Assembly (NCBI RefSeq): GCF_022179185.1 | Contig: NZ_BPQJ01000031.1 | Coordinates: 1 to 64,000, forward strand | From: Methylobacterium frigidaeris | GTDB taxonomy: Bacteria > Pseudomonadota > Alphaproteobacteria > Rhizobiales > Beijerinckiaceae | Length of the DNA stretch: 64,000 nt | Direction of reading: 5' to 3' | In this document: piece after piece, positions 1 through 8,922 of the stretch | Position numbering within the stretch: position 1 is the first letter of the stretch | Layout of the letters: each line of letters begins with the position of its first letter | Notes under the pieces: model-generated | What the model saw: only the letters and a program-made list of their open reading frames with translations | Databases searched by the model: none | What the model was told of the DNA's origin: nothing | Position numbers and translations under genes: made by a program

Positions 1-11
1 GATGCGCCGGT

Positions 12-43
12 CGCCTTCGCATCGACGCGTCGATGCGAAGGCG
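12..43. repeat. Perfect 32-bp palindrome
   Basis: Two 16-base arms, 12-27 and 28-43, are exact reverse complements with no spacer. As RNA the stem would need a loop of about four central bases. No T-run follows, so this is not a classical terminator. It may be the 3' hairpin of a gene left of the window or an intergenic repeat. Confidence 0.75.
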
Positions 44-135
44 CGAGGGTATGAGGCGCGCTTCTTGATTGCGCCGCAATTCGCGCGCCGAAGCGGTGAC
101 GCCGTCTCTCTGTTAGATCATTCCCGAGGCTCCCG

Positions 136-1272
136 ATGACCCCGTCCCCCTTGCCCACCGACGTCTCGCCGGAGCGCGCCGTCGCGGCCATCTCGCGCTG
201 GCTGGCGGTGGAGAGCCCGACGGATTCGGCCGAGGGCGTGAACCGGATGATGGACCTCGTCACTGACGAGGCCGCCACTCTCGGCCTCGCCGCGGAGCGG
301 GTGCCGGGTCGGGACGGGTTCGGCGACAACCTGATCCTGCGGGCGGGGCCGCGAACGAGCGAGCCCGGCATCCTGGTCCTCTCCCATCTCGACACCGTGC
401 ACCCGATCGGCACGCTCGCCAGCGATCTGCCGGTACGGGTCGAGGGCGACCGGCTCTACGGCCCGGGCGTCTACGACATGAAGGGCGGTGCCTGGCTGGC
501 GCTCCAGGCCTTCGCGGCGGCGTCCCGGTCCGGCCTTGCGCGGCGCCCCCTTACCTTCCTGTTCACCAGCGACGAGGAGACGGGCTCGCAATCGACCCGC
601 TCGCTGATCGAGGATCTGGGCCGCAGAAGCGCCGCCGTTCTGGTAACCGAGCCCGGCCGCGACGGCGGCAAGGTGGTGACCGGACGCAAAGGCGTCGGGC
701 GCTTCGACGTCCATGTCGAGGGCCGCCCCTCGCACGCCGGAACCCGCCACGCCGACGGCCGCAACGCCATCCGGGAGGCCGCCCGGCTGATCCTCGAGAT
801 CGAGGGGCTGACCGATTACGCCCGCGGCGTCACCATCACGGTCGGAATCATCGCCGGCGGCACCGCCGAGAACGTGGTGCCGCAGCATTGCCGCTTCGCC
901 GTCGACCTGCGGGTCGTCACCGCGGCGGACGGGCAGGATTACGCGAGCCGGATCCTCGGGCTTTCCGCCACCGAGGACTTTCGCGTGACGGTGACCGGCG
1001 GCATGAACCGGCCGCCCTACGACGCCGGAGCGGGTGCCGCGCTCTATGCCCATGCCCGGTCGCTGGCGCGGGACGAGCTCGGGATCGAGCTCGGCGAGGT
1101 GCCGCTGACCGGCGGCGGCTCGGACGGCAACTTCACCGCCGCCCTCGGCGTCCCGACCCTCGACGGCCTCGGCATCGACGGCGACGGGGCGCACACGCTC
1201 CAGGAATACGGCCTGATCTCCTCGATCGCCCCGCGCACGCGGCTGATGCAGCGGCTGCTCGAAACGCTGTGA
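136..1272 (+). CDS. M20 family metallopeptidase (carboxypeptidase G2-like)
   Basis: A 378-residue zinc exopeptidase of the M20 (ArgE/DapE/CPG2) family that removes a C-terminal amino acid or acyl group; the substrate cannot be read from sequence. The metal and catalytic residues are visible: SHLDTVHP (His84, Asp86), GVYDMKGG (Asp114), DEETG (Glu147-Glu148) and a late His353 in GAHTLQEYG. The dimerisation domain lies roughly at 180-295. There is no signal peptide, so it is probably cytosolic. A GAGG motif sits just before the ATG. It is followed 91 bases later by a NUDIX gene on the same strand. Glutamate carboxypeptidase is the likeliest name, but ArgE-like deacylase activity is not excluded. 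Confidence 0.85.
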   Translation: MTPSPLPTDVSPERAVAAISRWLAVESPTDSAEGVNRMMDLVTDEAATLGLAAERVPGRDGFGDNLILRAGPRTSEPGILVLSHLDTVHPIGTLASDLPVRVEGDRLYGPGVYDMKGGAWLALQAFAAASRSGLARRPLTFLFTSDEETGSQSTRSLIEDLGRRSAAVLVTEPGRDGGKVVTGRKGVGRFDVHVEGRPSHAGTRHADGRNAIREAARLILEIEGLTDYARGVTITVGIIAGGTAENVVPQHCRFAVDLRVVTAADGQDYASRILGLSATEDFRVTVTGGMNRPPYDAGAGAALYAHARSLARDELGIELGEVPLTGGGSDGNFTAALGVPTLDGLGIDGDGAHTLQEYGLISSIAPRTRLMQRLLETL

Positions 1273-1363
1273 GGATCCGGGGCGGAGCGATCTTTCGCGC
1301 CCGCCCCGCGTTGCCGGCCCGCATCCTGCAAGGATGCGGAATCGCCACGGACGGCAGGCGCGC

Positions 1364-1951
1364 ATGATCAACCGCACCAACCCTTGGGTGACGCTCGCGC
1401 GCGAGCGCCGCTACGAGGACCGCTATCTCGGCGTCGATCTGGATCAGCTCCGCCACGAATCCGGCCGCGAGCACCCCCACGTCGCCCTGCGCTTCAAGGT
1501 GTTCGGTGTCGCGGTGCTGCCGGTCGATCCCGAAGGCCGGGTCACCCTGATCGGCCAGTACCGCTACGTGCTCGACCGCTTCACCTGGGAACTGCCCCGC
1601 GGCTCCGGTCCGGTCACCGACGATGCCCTCGCCACCGCCCGGCGCGAACTCGCGGAGGAGACCGGCGACGAGGCCGAATCCTGGCTCGAGCTGCTGCGCC
1701 TCGACGCCTCGCCGGGCATCTCGAGCGAGCGGGTGCCGGGCTTCGTCGCCTGGAACCTGCGCCGCGGTCCGGCCCATCCGGACCCGCAGGAGAGCCTGCG
1801 GGTGCGCCGCCTGCCCTTCGCCGAGGCGGTGGTCGAATCGTTGTCGGGGGCGATCACCGACGGGCCGAGCGTGGCCTTGCTCCTGTGCCTGGCCGAGCGG
1901 GCCCGGCGTGGGGATCTGCCGGAGGATCTGTTGGGGTTGGTCCGGGAGTAG
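1364..1951 (+). CDS. NUDIX hydrolase (ADP-ribose pyrophosphatase-like)
   Basis: A 195-residue protein hydrolysing a nucleoside diphosphate linked to another group. The core of the Nudix box, RRELAEETGDE, is present around residue 95, preceded by FTWELPRG as in ADP-ribose pyrophosphatases. The usual upstream Glu of the box is not obvious. The start is placed at the ATG of MINRTNPW; an ATG ten codons upstream is in frame but adds an unconserved basic tail. The gene is convergent with the hydrolase downstream. The family is clear and the substrate is inferred. Confidence 0.8.
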   Translation: MINRTNPWVTLARERRYEDRYLGVDLDQLRHESGREHPHVALRFKVFGVAVLPVDPEGRVTLIGQYRYVLDRFTWELPRGSGPVTDDALATARRELAEETGDEAESWLELLRLDASPGISSERVPGFVAWNLRRGPAHPDPQESLRVRRLPFAEAVVESLSGAITDGPSVALLLCLAERARRGDLPEDLLGLVRE

Positions 1952-2044
1952 CTCAGGCGCGGGTTCTTCCCCTCTCCCCGCGCCTCTTCTTTCCCCGGAC
2001 AGCTCAGCAACAGCGGCCGGTAAAGGCCGCCTCACCGGGCCGCC

Positions 2045-3034
2045 TCATCTGGCCGCCAGCTCCCTCAGCAGCGCCTCATGGAACCGGTCCGGTGCCTCGA
2101 CCTGCGGCGAGTGGCCCAGCCCCTCGAACATCACCAGCCTCGCCCCCTTGATCCGCGCCGTCACCTCGGGTCCGAGCCGGTCGTAGCGCCCCAGCGTCGC
2201 GGCGAGGGCCGGCGCGGCGCGGTTGGCGCCCGGAGCCGTGCGGTCCTTGTCGCCGACCATCAGCACGGTCGGCACGACCAGGCGGTCGAATTCGTGCACC
2301 ACTGGCTGGGTGAACACCATGTCCGAGGTCTGGGCCTGGTTCCAGGCCACGCGCTCGGCGCCGGGACCCGCGTAGAGCCCGGCCTGCATCTCGACCCAGC
2401 GGTCGTATTCGGGCTTCCACTGGCCGTCGTAGTAGAACTTGAGCTGGTAGGCCTTGATGCCGGCCGCGCTCGTCTTGCGCTCGGCGGCGTAGGCGTCGTC
2501 GATGGTCTGATAGGGCACGCCTTTCTGTTGCCAGTCCTCGAGCCCGAGGGGATCGACCATCACCAGCTGCTCGACCGCGTCGGGGAACATCAGGGCGTAG
2601 CGGGCCGCCAGCATGCCGCCCATCGAGTGCCCGACGATGGTGGCTCGCCGGATGCCGAGGGCGGCGAGCAGCCCGTGGGTGTTGGTGGCGAGCTGGTTGA
2701 AGCTGAACTGGTAGCCGACGGGCTTCGTCGACTTGCAGAACCCGACCTGGTCGAGGGCGAGCACCCGGTAGCCGGCCCGCGCCAGGACGCCGGCGGTGTC
2801 GCCCCAGGTGGCGGCGCAGAAGTTCTTGCCGTGGAGCAGCACCACGGTGCGGCCGTTCGGGCGCTCCGGCGTCACGTCCATGAAGGCCATCGACAGGTCC
2901 TGTCCCTGCGACGTGAGGGCGTGGCGCTTGACCGGGTAGGGATAGTCGAAACCCTCGAGCTCGGGCCCGTAGGTGGGAGCGGCGGACACCGCCTTGGCGG
3001 TCAGAAGGGCGACGGCGAGAAGCGGGAGGCGCAT
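2045..3034 (-). CDS. Exported alpha/beta hydrolase
   Basis: A 329-residue alpha/beta-hydrolase-fold protein. The N-terminal 19 residues (MRLPLLAVALLTAKAVSAA) look like a Sec signal peptide cleaved after an AXA-type site, so it should be periplasmic. The catalytic triad can be placed at the nucleophile Ser in GHSMGGM, the Asp in GDKDRTAPG and the His in GLGHSPQVEAP. An HGKNFCA segment forms the oxyanion region. The substrate is unknown; it resembles proline-iminopeptidase and haloalkane-dehalogenase type hydrolases. The gene stands alone on this strand, convergent with the NUDIX gene. Confidence 0.8.
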   Translation of the reverse strand: MRLPLLAVALLTAKAVSAAPTYGPELEGFDYPYPVKRHALTSQGQDLSMAFMDVTPERPNGRTVVLLHGKNFCAATWGDTAGVLARAGYRVLALDQVGFCKSTKPVGYQFSFNQLATNTHGLLAALGIRRATIVGHSMGGMLAARYALMFPDAVEQLVMVDPLGLEDWQQKGVPYQTIDDAYAAERKTSAAGIKAYQLKFYYDGQWKPEYDRWVEMQAGLYAGPGAERVAWNQAQTSDMVFTQPVVHEFDRLVVPTVLMVGDKDRTAPGANRAAPALAATLGRYDRLGPEVTARIKGARLVMFEGLGHSPQVEAPDRFHEALLRELAAR

Positions 3035-3323
3035 GCGGCAGGGTCTCCGGTGACGACGAAGCTCTTACAACGCGCCACCGCCGCGGAGCCATGCGCCCCC
3101 CGGAGGCAGCGTCTCAGGTCGAGCACCCTACCGGCTCCCACCGGCTCCGACGTAGCAGGACATGCGATTCTCCCGGTTCGGGGCCACGGAAACCCAGACG
3201 ACAGGATCGCGCGGGCGGACGGGACGAGTGCGGGGCGCAGGCTCGGCTCGGTTGCCGGCCGACTCAAACCTGGGGACGCGACCAGGCCAGACCCGCGCTT
3301 GCGTTTCCGGCGGCGTCCCGCCA
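3035..3323. other. Intergenic region upstream of the SRP RNA
   Basis: About 290 bases between the exported hydrolase (minus strand) and the SRP RNA (plus strand). It carries a short direct repeat of the ACCGGCTCC type near 3130-3150 and the candidate SRP RNA promoter at its end: TTGCGT at 3299 and TATAAG at 3324, 19 bases apart. Open frames here show no recognisable protein. Confidence 0.4.
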
Positions 3324-3333
3324 TATAAGGCCC

Positions 3334-3428
3334 GGGAGGTTGGCGAGGGACGTTTCACTCGCCAACCGGGTCAGGTCCGGAAGGAAGCAGCCCTAACGAG
3401 ACCGAGCGGGTTTTCGTCCAGCCTCCCA
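3334..3428 (+). ncRNA. ffs: Signal recognition particle RNA (4.5S type)
   Basis: The conserved SRP domain-IV core is present: GGTCAGGTCCGGAAGGAAGC followed by AGCCCTAACGA, about positions 3368-3400. The outer helix closes between GGGAGG at 3334-3339 and CCTCCC at 3422-3427, with a second pair GTTGGCGAG/CTCGCCAAC inside. The size of about 95 nt matches the small bacterial form that binds Ffh for co-translational membrane targeting. The -10-like TATAAG lies directly upstream. Its position just before dnaX is the usual alphaproteobacterial arrangement. Ends are estimated from the helix, to within a few bases. Confidence 0.93.
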
Positions 3429-3493
3429 CCCACCCCCTTTCAGGAGCGCGTGCGCCCCCTTCCCGGGGGCCGCCCTCACGACCCTGCGAGCGC

Positions 3494-5464
3494 ATGGACG
3501 AGACCTCCGGCACGCCCTCGATCGACGAGCCGGGTCTCCCCGGGTTCAGCGCCGCTCCGACTCCACCGGCCCCCGCCTACCGGGTCCTGGCGCGCAAGTA
3601 CCGCCCGAAGGATTTCGACGACCTGATCGGCCAGGGGGCCATGGTGCGCACCCTGGCGAACGCCTTCGCGGCCGGCCGCATCCCGCAGGCCTGGATGCTC
3701 ACCGGCGTGCGCGGCGTCGGCAAGACCACCACGGCCCGCATCCTCGCTCGTGGCCTCAACTACGCCCTGCCCGACGATCCCAATGCCGGGCCGACGATCC
3801 GGCTTCCCCGGCTCGGCCTCCACTGCGCCGCCATCATGGAATCCCGGCACATCGACGTGCTGGAGATGGACGCCGCCTCGCATACCGGCATCGACGACGT
3901 CCGCCAGATCATCGACGGCATCCGCTACTCGCCGGTCTCGGCGCGCTACAAGGTGTACATCGTCGACGAGGTCCACATGCTGTCCGAGAAGGCGTTCAAC
4001 GCCTTCCTGAAGACGCTGGAGGAACCGCCGCCGCACGCGAAGTTCGTCTTCGCCACCACCGAGATCCGCAAGGTTCCGGTCACCATCCTGTCGCGCTGCC
4101 AGCGCTTCGACCTGCGCCGGGTCGAGGCCGGCGCCCTGATCGCGCATCTCCAGAAGATCTGCGACGCCGAGGGCGTCGCGGCCGAGTCTGAGGCGCTCGC
4201 AGCCATCGCGCGGGCCGCCGAGGGCTCGGTGCGCGATTCGCTCTCGCTCCTCGACCAGGCGATCGCCCACGGTGCCGGCCACGTCACCGCCGAGACGGTG
4301 CGCGACATGCTCGGCCTCGCCGACCGGGCCCGGGTCGTCGACCTGTTCGAGGCGGCGATGCGCGGGGACGTTCCCGCCACCTTCGCGGAGTTGCGGGCCC
4401 AGCACGAGGCAGGGGCCGATCCGGCGGTGGTGCTCTCTGATCTTGCCGAGTTCACCCATCTCGTCACCCGGCTGAAGCTCGCCCCCGACTCCGCCCGCGC
4501 CGACACCTCGCTCAGCGAGGTCGAGCGGGTGCGCGGCGGCGATTTCGCCGACCGGCTCTCGGTGCGGGCCCTGTCCCGTGCCTGGCAGATCCTGCTCAAG
4601 GCGATTCCCGAGGTGCAGACGGCGACCCGGCCGCTGGCCGCGGCCGAGATGGCGCTCGTGCGCCTGATCTACGCCGCCGATCTGCCGACGCCGGACGAGG
4701 CCCTGCGCCAGATCAAGGAGGGCGGCAGCCTCGCTCTCCCGGTCCGGGCACCGGCCGGCACGTCCGCGGGCACGTCCGCGGGCGCGCCCACGATGCAGGC
4801 GGCCCCGGCGGTGGCCCCGGTGATGCAGACCGCAGCCCCGGTTCCGGCCTCCGCCACGGTCCTGCGCGCCGCGAGTCCCGCGGCGCCAGCCCTGGCGCGC
4901 AGCCTGCCGGAAGCTTCCCCAGCCGAAGCGGCGCCCCGTCCGGCTCCGCCCGCCGCAATGCCGCGCCCGACCCTGGTCCAGCCCGCGCCTGCCGCCAGGC
5001 CCGATGCGGCCCGGTCCAACCCCGCCGCGAAAGCCGAATCCGGCCCGCGCCTGCGGCGGTTCGAGGACGTGGTGGCGCTCGCCGACGAGCGCCGCGACAT
5101 CGGCCTGAAGATGGCCCTGGAGCGGGACGTGCATCTCGTCCGGTTCGAGGACGGACGCATCGAGTTCCGCCTCGCCGAGGGCGGGCGACCGACGCTCGCC
5201 AACGAACTCGGCAACGCCCTGACTCTGTGGACCGGCCGGCGCTGGGTGGTCGCCCTGTCGCAGGAGACCGGCGAGGCGACGCTCGATGCCCGCGCCAAGG
5301 CCGCGGTTCAGAGCCGCCACCAGGGCGCCGCGAGCCATCCTCTGGTCCAGGCGGTGCTGAAGAACTTCCCGGGCGCCCAGATCGTCGACGTGCGCGACAA
5401 GGCGCCCGACCCACCCGATCTCGGCGACGTCCCGCCGCCGGATTCCGACGATCCGGACCTGTAA
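3494..5464 (+). CDS. dnaX: DNA polymerase III subunit gamma/tau
   Basis: A 656-residue clamp-loader ATPase that loads the beta clamp and links the polymerase cores. The AAA+ module has Walker A GVRGVGKTT (about 70-78), Walker B/DEVHM (about 156-160) and sensor ATTEIRKVP. The zinc module is degenerate: only one Cys (GLHCAAIME) remains of the four found in enterics, which I recall as usual in rhizobial-type DnaX. A Pro/Ala-rich linker with a GTSAGTSAG duplication (about 418-520) leads to the C-terminal tau domain. No slippery A-run for a programmed frameshift was seen, so only the long form is expected. The first gene of dnaX-ybaB-recR. Confidence 0.97.
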   Translation: MDETSGTPSIDEPGLPGFSAAPTPPAPAYRVLARKYRPKDFDDLIGQGAMVRTLANAFAAGRIPQAWMLTGVRGVGKTTTARILARGLNYALPDDPNAGPTIRLPRLGLHCAAIMESRHIDVLEMDAASHTGIDDVRQIIDGIRYSPVSARYKVYIVDEVHMLSEKAFNAFLKTLEEPPPHAKFVFATTEIRKVPVTILSRCQRFDLRRVEAGALIAHLQKICDAEGVAAESEALAAIARAAEGSVRDSLSLLDQAIAHGAGHVTAETVRDMLGLADRARVVDLFEAAMRGDVPATFAELRAQHEAGADPAVVLSDLAEFTHLVTRLKLAPDSARADTSLSEVERVRGGDFADRLSVRALSRAWQILLKAIPEVQTATRPLAAAEMALVRLIYAADLPTPDEALRQIKEGGSLALPVRAPAGTSAGTSAGAPTMQAAPAVAPVMQTAAPVPASATVLRAASPAAPALARSLPEASPAEAAPRPAPPAAMPRPTLVQPAPAARPDAARSNPAAKAESGPRLRRFEDVVALADERRDIGLKMALERDVHLVRFEDGRIEFRLAEGGRPTLANELGNALTLWTGRRWVVALSQETGEATLDARAKAAVQSRHQGAASHPLVQAVLKNFPGAQIVDVRDKAPDPPDLGDVPPPDSDDPDL

Positions 5465-5542
5465 CGGCCAGACCGGTAGCCGGCAGCCCGCCGACACCCC
5501 ACATTCCTCCTGAATGCTCTCTCACACCGCGAGGACGCCGCC

Positions 5543-5863
5543 ATGGACATCATGGGACTGATGAAGCAGGCCCAGGCCATGCAGCAGAAGATGGCCGACC
5601 TTCAGTCCGAGCTCGACGCCGTCCAGGTCACGGGCGCCTCCGGCGGCGGCTCCGTCTCTGTGACGATGACCGCGAAGGGCGACGTGAAGGGCCTCACCCT
5701 GGACGCCGCTCTGCTCGTGCCGGACGAGAAGGAGATCCTGGAGGATCTGATCGTCGCGGCGCTGAACGATGCCAAGGCCAAGGCCGAGCGCGCCGCCCAG
5801 GAGCGGATGCAGGAGCTGACCAAGGGCCTTCCCCTGCCTCCGGGCATGAAGCTGCCGTTCTAG
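5543..5863 (+). CDS. YbaB/EbfC family nucleoid-associated protein
   Basis: A 106-residue member of the YbaB/EbfC family, which forms dimers and binds DNA. It begins MDIMGLMKQAQAMQQKMADL, the typical N-terminal helix, and has the central GGGSVSVTMTAKGDVKGL strand segment and a long second helix. Length matches the family. It sits 78 bases after dnaX and 67 before recR, the standard order in proteobacteria, which suggests a role in recombination or repair alongside RecR. Confidence 0.95.
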   Translation: MDIMGLMKQAQAMQQKMADLQSELDAVQVTGASGGGSVSVTMTAKGDVKGLTLDAALLVPDEKEILEDLIVAALNDAKAKAERAAQERMQELTKGLPLPPGMKLPF

Positions 5864-5866
5864 CCC

Positions 5867-5895
5867 GTCTCCCCTCCCCGCAGGGGGAGGGAGAC
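5867..5895. repeat. C-run/G-run intergenic hairpin
   Basis: Between ybaB and recR a C-rich arm (5867-5879) faces a G-rich arm (5883-5895) across a GCA turn, pairing with one bulge. No T-run follows. It could slow or partly end transcription, or simply be a mobile intergenic hairpin. Confidence 0.45.
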
Positions 5896-5930
5896 ATCGC
5901 GCATCCTCCTCAAGACAGGGCCCGAGTTTC

Positions 5931-6536
5931 ATGCCCCAGGCCGTCGCGGGCCCGGAGATCGAGCGGCTGATCCAGCTCCTGGCCCGCATGCCCGGCCTCG
6001 GGCCGCGCTCGGCCCGCCGCGCCGCCCTCCAGCTCATCAAGAAGCGCGAGACGCTGCTGGCGCCGCTGGCCGACGCCATGCGGGTCGCCGCCGACCGGAT
6101 CGTGGTCTGCCACGAATGCGGCAACGTCGACACGCAGGATCCCTGCACGATCTGCCGCGACCAGAGCCGCGATCCCTCGATGCTGGTGGTGGTCGAGGAC
6201 GTGTCGGACCTGTGGGCGCTGGAGCGTTCCGGCGCCGTGACGGCCCGCTACCACGTGCTCGGCGGCGTGCTCTCGGCTCTCGACGGAGTGCGACCCGAGA
6301 ACCTGAACTTGGGCCGCCTGGTCGAGCGGGTGAGCGCGCCCGAGATGCGCGAGGTGATCCTGGCGCTCAACGCCACGGTCGATGGCCAGACCACCGCCCA
6401 CTACGTCACCGAGCTCCTGACCCACCTGCCGATCAAGGTGACACGGCTCGCCCACGGCGTGCCGGTCGGCGGCGAGCTCGATTACCTCGACGAGGGCACC
6501 CTGTCGGCGGCGATCCGCCAGCGCACCGCGTTCTAG
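5931..6536 (+). CDS. recR: Recombination mediator RecR
   Basis: A 201-residue protein that, with RecF and RecO, loads RecA on gapped DNA. Visible features are the helix-hairpin-helix LARMPGLGPRSARRAALQL (about 17-35), a zinc finger CHECGNVDTQDPCTIC (about 58-73), a Toprim segment VVVEDVSDLWALE (about 83-95), and the C-terminal ATP-binding-type segment LPIKVTRLAHGVPVGGELDY. Length and order match the family. The last gene of the dnaX block; def begins 102 bases later. Confidence 0.97.
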   Translation: MPQAVAGPEIERLIQLLARMPGLGPRSARRAALQLIKKRETLLAPLADAMRVAADRIVVCHECGNVDTQDPCTICRDQSRDPSMLVVVEDVSDLWALERSGAVTARYHVLGGVLSALDGVRPENLNLGRLVERVSAPEMREVILALNATVDGQTTAHYVTELLTHLPIKVTRLAHGVPVGGELDYLDEGTLSAAIRQRTAF

Positions 6537-6638
6537 CGTCGGCCGTCATCGGGTTTGACCCGGTGGACACGAATCCTTATCTCCCGGAGACTTGCGGGCG
6601 CCGATCGGCGCCCGACTCCCCGAATTCCTGGCGCAAGA

Positions 6639-7154
6639 ATGAGCATCCGTCCCCTCGTCATCCTGCCGGACGCGCGCCTGCGCGAGATCTCGGCGCCGGT
6701 CGGCACGATCACCGGCGACGTGCGGAAGCTCGCGGCCGACATGCTGGAGACGATGTACGACGCCCCCGGCGTCGGCCTCGCCGGCATCCAGATCGGCGAG
6801 CCGGTGCGCATCGTCACCATCGACACCTCGAAGGAGAAGGAGGACCGCAAGCCGCTGGTTCTCCTCGATCCCGAGATCGTCTGGTCCTCGGAGGAGACAC
6901 GGCCCTACGAGGAGGGCTGCCTGTCGATCCCCGACTACTACGCCGAGGTGATCCGGCCCGACCGGGTGCGGGTGCGCTTCCGCACCCTCGATGGCGAGAC
7001 CGTGGAGCAGGAGGCCGACGGCCTGCTCGCCACCTGCCTCCAGCACGAGATCGACCACCTCAACGGCGTGCTGTTCATCGACCACCTGTCGAAGCTCAAG
7101 CGCGACCGGGTGATGAAGAAGTTCGCCAAGGCGGCCAAGCGCGAAGCCGCGTAA
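6639..7154 (+). CDS. def: Peptide deformylase
   Basis: A 171-residue metalloenzyme removing the N-formyl group from nascent proteins. All three signature motifs are present: GVGLAGIQIG, EEGCLSIP and QHEIDHLNG; the Cys and two His residues bind the metal and the Glu is catalytic. The start is placed at MSIRPLVILPDARL because the family begins there; an in-frame TTG 28 codons upstream would add unrelated residues. It lies five bases upstream of fmt, so deformylase and formyltransferase are co-transcribed. Confidence 0.96.
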   Translation: MSIRPLVILPDARLREISAPVGTITGDVRKLAADMLETMYDAPGVGLAGIQIGEPVRIVTIDTSKEKEDRKPLVLLDPEIVWSSEETRPYEEGCLSIPDYYAEVIRPDRVRVRFRTLDGETVEQEADGLLATCLQHEIDHLNGVLFIDHLSKLKRDRVMKKFAKAAKREAA

Positions 7155-7159
7155 CGATC

Positions 7160-8092
7160 ATGCCCCTCAAGGTCGTGTTCATGGGCACCCCGGATTTCGC
7201 GGTGCCGACCCTCGCCGAGATCGTCGGCGGCGGCCACGAGGTCGTGGCGGTCTATACCCGCGCGCCGGCCCCGGCCGGCCGCGGCATGGCGTTGCGGCCT
7301 TCCCCGGTCCAGGCCCTGGCGGAGAAGTTCGGCCTCCCCGTCCTGACGCCGAAGACCCTGCGCACCGAGGAGGCGGCCGAGACCTTCCGCGCCCATGCGG
7401 CCGACGTCGCCGTGGTGGTGGCCTACGGCATGATCCTCCCCCCGGCGATCCTCGATTCGCCGGCCCTCGGCTGCCTCAACCTGCACGCCTCGCTGCTGCC
7501 GCGCTGGCGCGGCGCGGCGCCGATCCAGCGTGCCGTGATGGCGGGCGACGAGGAGACCGGCGTCGCGGTGATGCGGATGGAGCCGGGCCTCGATACCGGC
7601 CCGGTCGGCATGGTCGAGCGGGTGGGTATTCTCCCCGACATGACGTCCGGCGAGTTGCACGACCGGCTGATGCCGCTCGGCGCCGACCTGATGGCGCGGG
7701 CGCTCGGGGCGCTGGAGCGCGGCAACCTTCAGTTCCGGGCGCAGAGCCCGGAGGGTGTCGAGTACGCCCACAAGATCACCAACGAGGAGGCGCGGCTCGA
7801 CTGGTCGCAGCCGGCTAAAACCCTCCACGACAGGGTGCGCGGCCTGTCGCCCTTCCCCGGCGCCTACGTCACGGCCGATCTCGGCCGCGGGCCGGAGCGG
7901 GTGAAGGTGCTGAGGGCGCGGCTCGCCGAGGGGTCGGGCGAGCCCGGCACGCTGCTCGATGCTGCCGGCACGGTCGCGGCCGGCGAGGGCGCTCTGCGCC
8001 TCGTCACCGTGCAGCCCGCCGGCAAGGGCGCGATGCCGTTCGAGGACTTCGCCCGCGGCCGGCGGCTCGCGCCGGGCACCCGCCTCGCCTGA
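7160..8092 (+). CDS. fmt: Methionyl-tRNA formyltransferase
   Basis: A 310-residue enzyme that formylates initiator Met-tRNA using 10-formyltetrahydrofolate. It begins MPLKVVFMGTPDFAVP and carries the formyl-donor site NLHASLLPRWRGAAPIQ (about 110-126) and the tetrahydrofolate segment EPGLDTGPV. The C-terminal domain contains the RGLSPFPGAYV motif. The reading frame is open far upstream, but that part overlaps recR and def and is not coding. The stop overlaps the truA start in TGATG, indicating translational coupling. Confidence 0.97.
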   Translation: MPLKVVFMGTPDFAVPTLAEIVGGGHEVVAVYTRAPAPAGRGMALRPSPVQALAEKFGLPVLTPKTLRTEEAAETFRAHAADVAVVVAYGMILPPAILDSPALGCLNLHASLLPRWRGAAPIQRAVMAGDEETGVAVMRMEPGLDTGPVGMVERVGILPDMTSGELHDRLMPLGADLMARALGALERGNLQFRAQSPEGVEYAHKITNEEARLDWSQPAKTLHDRVRGLSPFPGAYVTADLGRGPERVKVLRARLAEGSGEPGTLLDAAGTVAAGEGALRLVTVQPAGKGAMPFEDFARGRRLAPGTRLA

Positions 8093-8844
8093 TGCCCCGC
8101 TACAAGCTCGTCGTCGAGTATGACGGCACCGCCTTCGCCGGCTGGCAGCGCCAAGCCGCCGATCGCTCGGTGCAGCAGGCGCTGGAAGAGGCGATCGCCC
8201 GATTCGTCGGCGGGCCGGTCCGGGTTCACTGCGCCGGGCGCACCGATGCCGGCGTGCACGCCACGCATCAGGTCGTCCATCTCGATCTCGACAAGCCCTG
8301 GCGCACCGACACCGTGCGCGACGCCGCCAACGCCCATCTGCGGCCCGAGCCGGTGGCGGTGATCGCGGCGGCCGAGGTCGGGCCGGATTTCGACGCCCGC
8401 CACTCGGCGATCAAGCGCCACTACCGCTACCGCATTCTCAACCGCCGCTCCCCGCCGGCGCTGACCCGCGGCTTCGTCTGGCACGTGCCCTGGGCCCTCG
8501 ATGCCGGGCGGATGCACGAAGCCGCGCAGCTGATGCTCGGCCGGCACGATTTCTCCGCCTTCCGGGCGGCGGAGTGCCAGGCCAACAGCCCGGTACGCAC
8601 CCTCGACCGGCTCGACGTGGCGCGCGAGGGCGAGGAGATCGTCGTCATCACCGCCGCGCGCTCGTTCCTGCACCATCAGGTGCGCGGCATGGTCGGCACC
8701 CTGATGCTGGCCGGTGGCGGCCGACTGACGCCCCAGGGCGTGCGCGACGTGCTCGATTCCCGCGACCGCACCCGCTGCGGGCCCCTCGCCCCCTCCGGCG
8801 GGCTGACGCTGATCGGGGTGGATTATCCGGTTGAGTTCGGATGA
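8092..8844 (+). CDS. truA: tRNA pseudouridine(38-40) synthase
   Basis: A 250-residue pseudouridine synthase modifying U38-U40 of tRNA anticodon arms. The catalytic aspartate lies in the motif CAGRTDAGVHATHQ (about 46-59), and the conserved segments FSAFRAAECQANSP and FLHHQVRGMVGTL follow. Length is typical. It is third in def-fmt-truA and starts inside the fmt stop codon. Confidence 0.97.
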   Translation: MPRYKLVVEYDGTAFAGWQRQAADRSVQQALEEAIARFVGGPVRVHCAGRTDAGVHATHQVVHLDLDKPWRTDTVRDAANAHLRPEPVAVIAAAEVGPDFDARHSAIKRHYRYRILNRRSPPALTRGFVWHVPWALDAGRMHEAAQLMLGRHDFSAFRAAECQANSPVRTLDRLDVAREGEEIVVITAARSFLHHQVRGMVGTLMLAGGGRLTPQGVRDVLDSRDRTRCGPLAPSGGLTLIGVDYPVEFG

Positions 8845-8922
8845 CCTTGCGTCACTGCTGCACGCTTGGCCGCCTGAGGCGTTTCTGACATCGTTGGGAG
8901 TGCCGGAGCCGAGCGACCGACC

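Noticed and set aside
3494..5464. Programmed frameshift in dnaX producing gamma
   Set aside because: No A-rich slippery heptamer with a following stop in the shifted frame was seen.
3476..5497. A 673-codon open frame antisense to dnaX
   Set aside because: Shadow of dnaX in high-GC DNA; no domain, and the plus strand encodes a complete DnaX.
6116..7159. N-terminal extension of fmt in frame
   Set aside because: It overlaps recR and def and is Arg-rich without family similarity; fmt starts at 7160.
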